12,194 nt of DNA, taken from NCBI GenBank assembly GCA_031266315.1, contig JAISBG010000336.1, forward strand, positions 1-12,194, given 5' to 3'. This DNA comes from Planctomycetaceae bacterium (GTDB lineage Bacteria > Planctomycetota > Planctomycetia > Pirellulales > Thermoguttaceae). A program made the translations under genes and the position numbers. The notes under the pieces were generated by a model. It saw nothing but the letters and a program-made list of their open reading frames with translations, was not told the origin of the DNA and made no database searches. Below, one piece after another: positions 1 to 12,194 of this stretch (the first letter of the stretch is position 1; each line of letters starts with the position of its first letter).

Positions 1-189
1 GGTCGCGCCGGTTGAGTCTTTATTGACTCCAATCGGTAAACCTTTTAAAAAATAAAATATCTGTTATTGAATTGACACGTAAAGGAGAAACATTACCTGT
101 TGGAGTCAATAATAACTCAACCGGCGCGACCGTTCGGCGAACGGATCGCCCACCTATGATTGTCTATTTCTAACGAAAATTCCGTTGAA
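1..189. repeat. Intergenic palindromic element, truncated by the window start
   Basis: A 31-bp inverted repeat pairs 1-31 with 101-131 (29 of 31 matches; outer ends GGTCGCGCCGGTTGAGT) around an A/T-rich 69-bp centre. Next comes the family hairpin at 126-149 (GCGA, CCGTTC, loop GGC, GAACGG, A, TCGC), then CCCACCT, and finally the 19-bp end motif TAACGAAAATTCCGTTGAA at 171-189. The last two match the element at 4163-4385. It lies just downstream of the 233-4141 gene. No T-tract follows the hairpins, so it is not a standard terminator. Apart from this element, 1-232 holds nothing recognisable. Confidence 0.8.
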
Positions 190-232
190 ATAGTTGCGAA
201 AATCATAAACACTTGCCAACTATCCGTATCAA

Positions 233-3200
233 TCAACATTCAGCGGCGGACAGCAACACGTTATAAATATTGAATACTCCGCTGTTGATGTTGACGGTTG
301 TTCCGTTCATATCTGATAATGGTTTTTGGACTTCAATATTTTTATAACGTTTTATAAACGGGGAAATTGTTTCGATATTGATATTGGGCGGTTCTTTCTT
401 TTCGGCAAAAGCGATACATGTTTTCAACATTGCCGCCATTCCGGCGGCGGAGCCGAGATGTCCGATACGTTCCGATAATGAACCGGCGAACACTTTATTG
501 GGACAATATTCCGCAACGGCATCGGTCAGGTGAATCACATTTTCGGCAGGTGAAATTGTTACGTATTCCAACACGTCAAATGTCTTGCCGTTGAGTCGTT
601 GCAATGCTGTTTTTTGAGCGAGACGCGGATTCACTCCGGCGGCAACAGCGATTTCTTTAACAATTGCATGAATCGGATTTCCGTTTCGTTTGGCATCGGA
701 TAAACGTTTCAGTAACAATGTTCCGCAACCTTCGCCCGGCACACTGCCAGTGAAACGTTTATCAAACGGCGAACAAAATGGATTGCCGGACATGTTTTCT
801 GTAATATTTAACGCGTCGTAAATACCTGCTCCCATATCTTGTTGTCCTGAAATACAAACCATCATATCAGTCTTATGCAGTAACAGTTGGGCAACGCAAC
901 AATCCAACGCCGCCGCTGTTGAAGCGTTTTCCGCGTCCAACGCTACTGCTCCGCCCATTAAATCAAACGATTTCGTTATTCGTGACGCTAAAGCACTTGC
1001 TGTGAAACTTCCTGTTTCATCAATGAGTGCAGGCATTTTTTTGAATATCCGTTGTTTCAATTCGGCAAGTATTGTTTCTGTTTTTTGCAACGAGAATCCG
1101 TTGTTCAATAATTCGTTGCGTAAAATCTGCTGCAATTTCGGCAGGTACAACGTGATTGCCAACTCTACAGAAAAATCTCCGCCAAATGCTGTTCCGACAA
1201 CTACGCCGGTTTTCAACCGATTTGCCGGAGAATGATCTAACTTTGCCGATTCCCACGCCTCATTGACCGACTCCAAAATCATAAATTGTAACGGATTCGC
1301 ATTGGCAATTTGTTTTGGCGGCACTTTGTTTTTCTTCCAATCATATTCGAAACCGTTAATAAAACCGCCGAAACGGGAGGAATTTTTCTTTTGACGGATT
1401 GCCGATTGTTCGCCGAACAAAAACGCCGCCCATTCTTTCATATTCAAACCGCCGGGCAAAATGCCGCCGAAACCAACAACAGCAATCGGTTCCTTCTCCG
1501 CCCGCAACATATTTACGTTACTTACAAATGCCGAAACGTTACGGTTATCTATTTTCGGAACGTATTCTTCGACAACAACACAAACGTTCAAACCGCCGAT
1601 ACCGAAAGAGTTGACGGCAGCGGAGCGAGGCTTACCATTGGACGTTTCCCAAACGGACGCTTTCATCGGGGCGTAAAACGGAATATTTTCCCAGTCGATT
1701 TTCTTATTGAGTGTTTTCAAACCGGCAACAGGCGGAATCGTTTTGTGTTCGAGCATCAACACGGTTTTGAGCAAACCCGTAATACCGGCGGCTTCCAACG
1801 TATGTCCGACATTGCCCTTTGCGGAACCCAGCGGAATCTTTTGTGTAACAGTTTTTTGTTGCAAATATTTTCCGAAAAATTCGTTTAACGCTTCCGTTTC
1901 GGTTGCGTCTCCCAACGCGGTAGATGTTGCGTGCGCTTCAATAAATCCCACACTGTCCGGCTCCAGATGTTCGTAAGCCCGCCGCATTGCTTCAATTTGT
2001 CCTTCTTTGCGGGGAGCCCACAACGATTTTCCTTTACCGTCCGAAGAAACTCCAACCTCACGAATCACCGCCCGAATATTGTTACCGTCCCGCACCGCAT
2101 CGTCTAAACGTTTCAACAATAAAACGACCGCCCCTTCGCCAACCACAAGACCGTCCGCTTCATCGTCAAACGGACAAGACCGGTTTTTTGTCAATGACCG
2201 TGCGTACGAAAATAAAACCAGCGTATCACTTGAAAAAAACGAAACACCGCCGACAACAGCGGCGTCAATCGTTCCCAATCGCAGAGCGTTGACCGCTTGG
2301 GAAAGGGCTTGCAGTGAGGAAGCGCACGCCGAATTGAAGACCATACACGGACCGTTGGTATTCAACATCTGAGCAATCAACACCGCCGCCGAACTTGCCC
2401 CAGTGTAAGGCGAACCGTCTAATTGCCGTTGCGGACATTCCTGACGGACAATATTCGCAACACGATCTTTAATATTGTTTCCAAAATGAAAGTTACGAAA
2501 ATCATCGATTTCCTCTAATATTTGCAACGTATCAGCAACATTGACACCAACGGTTGACAATGCCCCTTTTCTACCGCCGGTGGTATTACCGATGAACACG
2601 CCGGTATTTTTGAACGGAAAATGTGTCGGGTCAAAACCGGCACTACGAACGGCTCTTGCCGCTGTTTCGCAAAGGTTGATATGGGCAATGTCAAAGCGTT
2701 CCTCAGCACCTTCCGGCAACGGACAAATATTTCGGTCAATGGGTCGATATTCAATGACACCGCCCAAATCAGTGTAGGTTCTGTCCGGTAGCCCGACTTC
2801 AGGTTGATAATACAAGTCTCTGTCCAAACGTTCTTTCGGCACCGTACCAAGTGAAGAAACACCGTTACGGATATTCTGCCAAAACTCCTCCGCGTTTTCC
2901 GCACCCGGCAACCGACATTCCATTCCGATAACTGCAATCGGGCAAGGGTTTTTTTGTTGCAAATTATTTGGTAAATTATTTGGCAAATCATTTGGCAAAT
3001 CATTTACTAAATAATTTGCAGCCGGAATTAGGAAAGGAGAAACTTTTCGTAACCCGAAATTGCTCTCAACGGCGTAACGGCACAGCGTTTGCAAACGGTC
3101 GGCAGTCATTACCGGACACGGCAGATGCGGCGCGGCGTTTTGCGTATTTGTAAAATCAAATATCGGGTCGTTCCGCCAATAAGAACGATAAACGTGCATC

Positions 3201-4141
3201 TGACTCAAAAATGTTTGAATCAAATCATTCATCACAAAATCCGTTGACGTTTGCTGTCTCCGTTTCGGAATGGACAGCGCATCAACCAACACTTCGCTCA
3301 TCAATGCAATGCTTGTCCGTTGCGACGGAACCAGATGATATGTTTCATTATGTTGCTTCGGATTACCGATAATATGCGTCATGACAGACGAAATCCAATC
3401 AACCGGAACGAAATTTTTCTCATCTTTTTCGTTCATTCCGGTTGCCTGAATCATTGCCGTAACATCTTCCGGTTCCGCTTTTATCCCGCCGAGCAAGGGA
3501 TACAACACTTTCAGCGGCGTGTAGAATCCGTGAAAGGTCGGCGAATAACCGTTGTTGGAATCTCCGACAATAATTGCCGGACGAAATACAGTTACATTGT
3601 CTAGGAAGACTGCGTTTCGGACAAAAGTTTCGGACTGAAATTTTGTTTCTTCATAAACATTGCCGAACTGTTGTTGTTTATTCAATTCCGTTTCAAAAAT
3701 TTTTCCTTCCCGCAAACCGCAAACGTAAGCGGTGGAAACGTGGTGAAAGTTACGGATATTATTTTTGCGGCAAAATTCCAAAACGTGTTGTGTTCCTTCG
3801 ATGTTGCTGCGGAACGGCTCATTCGTTTTCGGGTCGTGAATAAACTCCAAACTTGCGGCGTTGTGCAAAAACGTATCAACATTTTGCTTTATCCAGTGTT
3901 TGCTTTCGGCGGTCAATCCCAATTCGTCATTTTCCAGATTACTTTCCAACACAACAGGACGCGGCAAGGAACAACTGGTTGTTGTTTCAAAATGTTTCAG
4001 AATATTTTCGATACGCTGTGCCGCTGTTTCCCGCCGATTGGAACGTACCAAGACCGCAACCGAAAGTCCCGCTGTAAGCAAGTCTTTCATCAAATAAGAA
4101 CCCAATAATCCGGTTGCTCCGGTTAAAACGAGGTAGTTCAT
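233..4141 (-). CDS. Fusion: N-terminal thioester/acyl reductase - KS - KS0
   Basis: A complete 1302-residue protein, ATG at 4139-4141 to TGA at 233-235. Residues 1-375 are an extended short-chain dehydrogenase of the NAD_binding_4 (male-sterility/thioester reductase) type: TGATGLLG at 7-14, STAYVCG at 136-142, Tyr163-x3-Lys167 and VPVDWISSV near 246-253. This family reduces carrier- or CoA-bound acyl thioesters to aldehydes or alcohols. Residues 376-397 are an Asn/Leu/Pro repeat linker. Residues 399-862 are a ketosynthase with Cys606 in NSACASS, His737 in EAHATST and His780 in NVGHT, all intact; ACASS is the style seen in Hgl and PUFA synthases. Residues 883-1297 are a second KS fold with Asn1072 aligned to the cysteine and no EAHGTGT histidine, though GHLGSAAG (His1228) is kept. 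There is no carrier domain. A reductase at the N-terminus is unusual, since such release domains usually end a synthase. Likely role: elongation and reductive release in the same pathway as the two genes upstream. Confidence 0.93.
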   Translation of the reverse strand: MNYLVLTGATGLLGSYLMKDLLTAGLSVAVLVRSNRRETAAQRIENILKHFETTTSCSLPRPVVLESNLENDELGLTAESKHWIKQNVDTFLHNAASLEFIHDPKTNEPFRSNIEGTQHVLEFCRKNNIRNFHHVSTAYVCGLREGKIFETELNKQQQFGNVYEETKFQSETFVRNAVFLDNVTVFRPAIIVGDSNNGYSPTFHGFYTPLKVLYPLLGGIKAEPEDVTAMIQATGMNEKDEKNFVPVDWISSVMTHIIGNPKQHNETYHLVPSQRTSIALMSEVLVDALSIPKRRQQTSTDFVMNDLIQTFLSQMHVYRSYWRNDPIFDFTNTQNAAPHLPCPVMTADRLQTLCRYAVESNFGLRKVSPFLIPAANYLVNDLPNDLPNNLPNNLQQKNPCPIAVIGMECRLPGAENAEEFWQNIRNGVSSLGTVPKERLDRDLYYQPEVGLPDRTYTDLGGVIEYRPIDRNICPLPEGAEERFDIAHINLCETAARAVRSAGFDPTHFPFKNTGVFIGNTTGGRKGALSTVGVNVADTLQILEEIDDFRNFHFGNNIKDRVANIVRQECPQRQLDGSPYTGASSAAVLIAQMLNTNGPCMVFNSACASSLQALSQAVNALRLGTIDAAVVGGVSFFSSDTLVLFSYARSLTKNRSCPFDDEADGLVVGEGAVVLLLKRLDDAVRDGNNIRAVIREVGVSSDGKGKSLWAPRKEGQIEAMRRAYEHLEPDSVGFIEAHATSTALGDATETEALNEFFGKYLQQKTVTQKIPLGSAKGNVGHTLEAAGITGLLKTVLMLEHKTIPPVAGLKTLNKKIDWENIPFYAPMKASVWETSNGKPRSAAVNSFGIGGLNVCVVVEEYVPKIDNRNVSAFVSNVNMLRAEKEPIAVVGFGGILPGGLNMKEWAAFLFGEQSAIRQKKNSSRFGGFINGFEYDWKKNKVPPKQIANANPLQFMILESVNEAWESAKLDHSPANRLKTGVVVGTAFGGDFSVELAITLYLPKLQQILRNELLNNGFSLQKTETILAELKQRIFKKMPALIDETGSFTASALASRITKSFDLMGGAVALDAENASTAAALDCCVAQLLLHKTDMMVCISGQQDMGAGIYDALNITENMSGNPFCSPFDKRFTGSVPGEGCGTLLLKRLSDAKRNGNPIHAIVKEIAVAAGVNPRLAQKTALQRLNGKTFDVLEYVTISPAENVIHLTDAVAEYCPNKVFAGSLSERIGHLGSAAGMAAMLKTCIAFAEKKEPPNINIETISPFIKRYKNIEVQKPLSDMNGTTVNINSGVFNIYNVLLSAAEC
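251..1495 (-). other. Ketosynthase-like domain with Asn in place of Cys (KS0) in the fusion protein
   Basis: Residues 883-1297 of the fusion begin EPIAVVGFGGILPGG and share with the other KS0 the strings YDWKK, KVPPKQ, ANPLQFMIL, DETGSF and DLMGGA. Counting from the aspartate of the nucleophile motif (Asp1069), the cysteine position is Asn1072 in DAENAST. The first catalytic histidine is not present, while the second (His1228) and PGEG remain. It is less decayed than the KS0 in the synthase gene. A chain-length-factor-like partner for the preceding active ketosynthase is the best reading. Confidence 0.77.
2961..3020 (-). repeat. 12-bp tandem repeat (5 units) in the reductase-KS linker
   Basis: Five consecutive 12-bp units on the plus strand: AAATTATTTGGT, AAATTATTTGGC, AAATCATTTGGC, AAATCATTTACT and AAATAATTTGCA. 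On the coding strand they give a run of four-residue steps such as NDLP and NNLP. The unit is a multiple of three, so copy changes keep the frame and only lengthen or shorten the hinge between the reductase and the first ketosynthase. Confidence 0.88.
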
Positions 4142-4162
4142 TGTTTATTGTTTTTATAATTA

Positions 4163-4385
4163 TTCAGCGGAATTTTCGTTAAAAATAAGCAATAATAAGT
4201 TAGGCAAACATAAGGTGGGCGACCTTTCGCTGAAAGGTCGCGTCGGCGTACTCGCCGACAGTAAATCGGATTAACGACGGCAAATTGTGTTTCCTTCCGT
4301 TTTGGAATCAATAACGACTCAACCGGCGCGACCGTTCAGCGAACGGATCGCCCACCTACTTTACTTTAACGAAAATTCTGCTGAA
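4163..4385. repeat. MITE-like palindromic element with 19-bp terminal inverted repeats
   Basis: The ends TTCAGCGGAATTTTCGTTA (4163-4181) and TAACGAAAATTCTGCTGAA (4367-4385) are inverted copies with one mismatch. Inside, AGGTGGGCGA at 4213 and TCGCCCACCT ending at 4357 frame two hairpins of the family (4219-4241 and 4328-4351) and a third, GTCGGCG-TACT-CGCCGAC, at 4242-4259. The inner core matches 5754-5869 in reverse orientation, with about 30 extra bases here. The element fills most of the 267-bp gap between the fabL-like gene and the fusion gene. It has no coding capacity, and no convincing target-site duplication is visible. Confidence 0.8.
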
Positions 4386-4408
4386 CTATCACCGTTTTTG
4401 TTTGTGTT

Positions 4409-5170
4409 TCAAATATGATTGATTGCTCCGCCGTCAACAGAAAGTGTTGCTCCCTGTACCATATCGCTCATTGATGAAGCGAGGAAACACACCGCATTGG
4501 CAACATCTTCGGCTTCCAACACGCGGTTGCCGGTCATTGTTTTTTCTGTTCTTCGGGCGAATATTTCCGGCGAGCCGAGCAATGCGTTGGTCGAATCTGT
4601 TACAACTAAACCGGATAACACGACATTCACATTGGCGTAGTCGCCGACTTCCAGCGTTAAATGACGTACCGTACTTTCCAACGCGGCTTTCGACGCTCCA
4701 ATCAAACCGTAAAACGGTAAGGCGAGACGTGAACCGTGTGACGAAATGGCAATGACTTTGCCGCGATGTCTGTTCTGTTTCAATAATTTGCACGATGCCT
4801 GAACAAGGTAGATGAGCGGCAAGACATTTGTTTTCATTGCCGCATCGAAGTTATTTTCTGTTGCCGTCAGCAACGGACGAAAACCGCCCGATGCCGCATT
4901 GCTCACAACAATATCAAGATGTCCGATTTTTTCGGTTACAAAATCGATCATTGATTCGATATCTTCTTTTTCGGCAACATCGCCTTTAACGACAAACGCA
5001 TCTTGTCCGAGAGCATTGATTTTCCGTGCGGTATCGAGAGCGGCTTCGCGGTTCGTGTGATAATTCACAACAATATCCGCTCCCGCTTCGGCTAATTTCA
5101 AAGCCGTTGCTTTCCCAATTCCGCGCGAAGCCCCAGTAATAAGAGCAACTTTATTTTTTAGGTTTATCAT
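4409..5170 (-). CDS. fabL: FabL-like enoyl-ACP reductase (short-chain dehydrogenase)
   Basis: A complete 253-residue short-chain dehydrogenase, ATG at 5168-5170 to TGA at 4409-4411. It has the NAD(P) site TGASRGIG (12-19), NAASGG (91-96), ISS (142-144) and the C-terminal SVDGG. The usual Tyr-x3-Lys is absent: the residue four before the lysine is Ile157, and the tyrosine is Tyr154, giving Tyr154-x6-Lys161. That spacing is the hallmark of FabL (enoyl-ACP reductase III), and NAASG, GASKAALE, a SG motif after the strand and DMVQG also match my memory of Bacillus FabL. It should reduce enoyl-ACP with NADPH. It lies between two synthase genes that lack an enoyl reductase domain, so action in trans on their intermediates is likely (inference). 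The gap of 826 bp upstream suggests its own promoter; a TATATT at 5213-5218 is possible but has no clear -35. The alternative is a 3-oxoacyl reductase, which the active-site spacing makes less likely. Confidence 0.82.
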   Translation of the reverse strand: MINLKNKVALITGASRGIGKATALKLAEAGADIVVNYHTNREAALDTARKINALGQDAFVVKGDVAEKEDIESMIDFVTEKIGHLDIVVSNAASGGFRPLLTATENNFDAAMKTNVLPLIYLVQASCKLLKQNRHRGKVIAISSHGSRLALPFYGLIGASKAALESTVRHLTLEVGDYANVNVVLSGLVVTDSTNALLGSPEIFARRTEKTMTGNRVLEAEDVANAVCFLASSMSDMVQGATLSVDGGAINHI

Positions 5171-5178
5171 TGTTTTTA

Positions 5179-5187
5179 TCCCTTCTT
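5179..5187 (-). promoter_or_regulatory. Probable ribosome binding site of the fabL-like gene
   Basis: On the minus strand AAGAAGGGA ends eight bases before the ATG at 5170. It is purine-rich and partly matches the Shine-Dalgarno consensus. It supports this start, which also places the first beta strand at the usual position for the family. The 233-4141 gene has no comparable motif; its leader is only A/T-rich. Confidence 0.45.
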
Positions 5188-5289
5188 ACAAAACAAGAAG
5201 TAAAAATGTGAAAATATAGTTTTTTGATAAAAGATTATTTGTAATTAGCCGGTAGAATTTTCGTTAAAATTAAAAGGATAATAAGTTTT

Positions 5290-5480
5290 CCTCCGCCCTG
5301 TAAGGGCAATGCGTAACAACCCACCGCAACGCGGTGGGTAATAGTCCCTTCCCAACAATCGCCCTGAAAGGGCAACGCAGAAACGGATTGGCATTGCCCT
5401 TTCAGGGCGAAATTTAAGGGTGGGCTTTAACCCACCGCGTTGCGGTGGGTTGTTACGCAATGCCCCTAAAGGGGCGGAGG
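5290..5480. repeat. Nested long palindrome (second repeat family)
   Basis: The arms at 5290-5339 and 5430-5480 form a long imperfect inverted repeat of about 50 bp that contains CCCACCGC-AACGCGGTGGG type self-complementary segments. Inside it, TCGCCCTGAAAGGGCAA (5359-5375) and TTGCCCTTTCAGGGCGA (5394-5410) are a perfect 17-bp inverted repeat. Each arm also contains short hairpins such as GCCCTGTAAGGGC. It is unrelated in sequence to the GGTGGGCGA family. A small copy of that family's end motif (GAATTTTCGTTA, 5255-5266) lies just to its left. Confidence 0.82.
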
Positions 5481-5753
5481 AAAAACTTGCAATCCTACTG
5501 ACCGCCAGAAATTCGACCCGAGTAAAGCCGAATAGTGAAGCACGAACAAAAGAGAAAATGGTCAAAAATTTGTGTTCGGCGAGAGAAAACGCTTTATTTA
5601 ATTTTCCTCTTCTCTGTATATGACCCCCCCCCCCTGCTTTACGTATCTTAACATTTGGTTTTTCGCCGAGTTATTTTGTGAACTTTTTGAAGAGTTTTCT
5701 AGGAAGTTTTTCATATTTTTAATGTTGAAATGAGTGTTTTAACACTGAAAAGT

Positions 5754-5869
5754 GGTGGGCGATCCCTTCGCTGAAGGGTCGCGCCGGTTGAGTCATAATT
5801 TTGCCGTCGTTAATCTAATTCACAGTCGGCTATCGCCGACGCGACCTTTCAGCGAAAGGTCGCCCACCT
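5754..5869. repeat. Compact copy of the GGTGGGCGA palindromic element
   Basis: GGTGGGCGA at 5754-5762 and TCGCCCACC ending at 5868 frame the copy. It contains hairpin 5759-5782 (CCCTTC, loop GCT, GAAGGG with one bulged T), the stretch CCGGTTGAGTCATAATTTTG, hairpin GTCGGC-TATC-GCCGAC (5825-5840), and hairpin 5841-5863 (CCTTTC, loop AGC, GAAAGG). It is the shortest full copy in the window and corresponds in reverse to 4213-4357. The 19-bp end motif is absent here. Confidence 0.8.
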
Positions 5870-5979
5870 TTGGCGAAATGTTGCCGCCGGTTGTGTTATA
5901 ATTTTTCCATCATTAATCTGATTCACTGTCGGCTATTGCCGACGCGACCTTTCAGCGAAAGGTCGCCCACCTTTGGCGA
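5783..5979. repeat. Direct duplication of a 94-bp unit, period 103 bp
   Basis: Units 5783-5876 and 5886-5979 both run from GCCGGTTG to CACCTTTGGCGA with scattered substitutions. Each contains a GTCGGC-loop-GCCGAC hairpin (5825-5840; 5928-5943) followed by the CCTTTC-AGC-GAAAGG hairpin (5841-5863; 5944-5966). The final 42 bases, from GCCGACGCG through TTTGGCGA, are identical. The second unit ends 17 bp downstream (in gene direction) of the synthase stop codon, so its hairpins would sit in the 3' end of that transcript. Confidence 0.85.
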
Positions 5980-5996
5980 TATTCTTTCCGGTTTGA

Positions 5997-12194
<6,198 letters not shown>

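Larger units (their letters stand above)
5171..5996. other. 826-bp non-coding gap between synthase and fabL-like gene
   Basis: The gap holds the nested palindrome (5290-5480) and the GGTGGGCGA-family copies (5754-5979). Between them, 5481-5753 is A/T-rich and shows no gene, RNA or recognisable promoter. It has a run of 11 cytosines at 5624-5634 and a small hairpin AGTGTT-TT-AACACT at 5733-5746. The reading frames across the gap run through the palindromes and look spurious. The size of the gap argues against tight co-transcription of the two flanking genes. Confidence 0.7.

Noticed and set aside
1310..1888. 192-residue plus-strand reading frame
   Set aside because: It is antisense to the end of the first KS and the start of KS0 in the fusion gene, and has no family features.
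4163..4385. TA target-site duplication flanking the MITE-like element
   Set aside because: TA occurs near both ends, but the offset differs by one base and the region is A/T-rich, so it is not convincing.
5213..5218. TATATT as the -10 box of a fabL-like gene promoter
   Set aside because: No acceptable -35 hexamer occurs 16-18 bp upstream, and the region is A/T-rich, so chance matches are expected.
5245..5565. 106-residue minus-strand reading frame in the large gap
   Set aside because: It runs straight through the nested palindrome, its composition follows the repeat, and there is no ribosome binding site or recognisable domain.
5624..5634. Run of 11 cytosines as a phase-variable promoter element
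   Set aside because: No gene start, -10 or -35 element lies close enough; it may simply be a homopolymer, and its length is prone to sequencing error.
5944..5966. Hairpin just after the synthase stop as an intrinsic terminator
   Set aside because: The stem is strong but no run of T follows on the minus strand, and the same hairpin occurs in several other places as part of a repeat family.
1..5979. CRISPR array
   Set aside because: The repeats are palindromic elements of unequal length and orientation, without regular spacers of similar size and without nearby cas genes.

Overview
The window is bacterial and carries part of a lipid or polyketide megasynthase locus. Three protein genes, all on the minus strand, read 12194 -> 233. 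The relatives that come to mind are the multidomain synthases that make polyunsaturated fatty acids (PfaA/PfaC type) and heterocyst glycolipids (Hgl type), which occur in several phyla. The host cannot be named from the sequence. Moderate GC and palindrome-rich intergenic DNA would fit a planctomycete-like genome, but that is a weak guess.

Layout in order of transcription. (1) 12194-5997: a giant PfaA-like synthase whose 5' end lies outside the window. Its visible order is ketosynthase (C-terminal part only), second ketosynthase-like domain without catalytic residues (KS0), malonyl-type acyltransferase, long linker, ketoreductase, unassigned alpha/beta stretch, hot-dog dehydratase. (2) 5996-5171: 826 bp of non-coding DNA full of palindromic repeats. 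(3) 5170-4409: a short-chain dehydrogenase with the Tyr-x6-Lys spacing of FabL (enoyl-ACP reductase III). (4) 4408-4142: a gap filled by one MITE-like palindromic element. (5) 4141-233: a fusion of an N-terminal thioester/acyl reductase with an active ketosynthase and a second KS0. (6) 232-1: part of another copy of the same palindromic element.

Proposed joint action (inference): the acyltransferase loads malonyl units and the two ketosynthase/KS0 pairs condense them. The ketoreductase and dehydratase process the beta-carbon, the stand-alone FabL-like protein supplies the enoyl reduction that the synthase lacks, and the reductase domain releases the chain as an aldehyde or alcohol. No acyl carrier domain is visible in any of the three proteins, so the carrier must be encoded outside the window.

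Most unusual points: a pure run of 11 AGT serine codons replaces the catalytic-cysteine motif in one KS0; tandem repeats make up two interdomain linkers; and a family of intergenic hairpins shows compensatory base-pair changes, so the folded form appears to be conserved.
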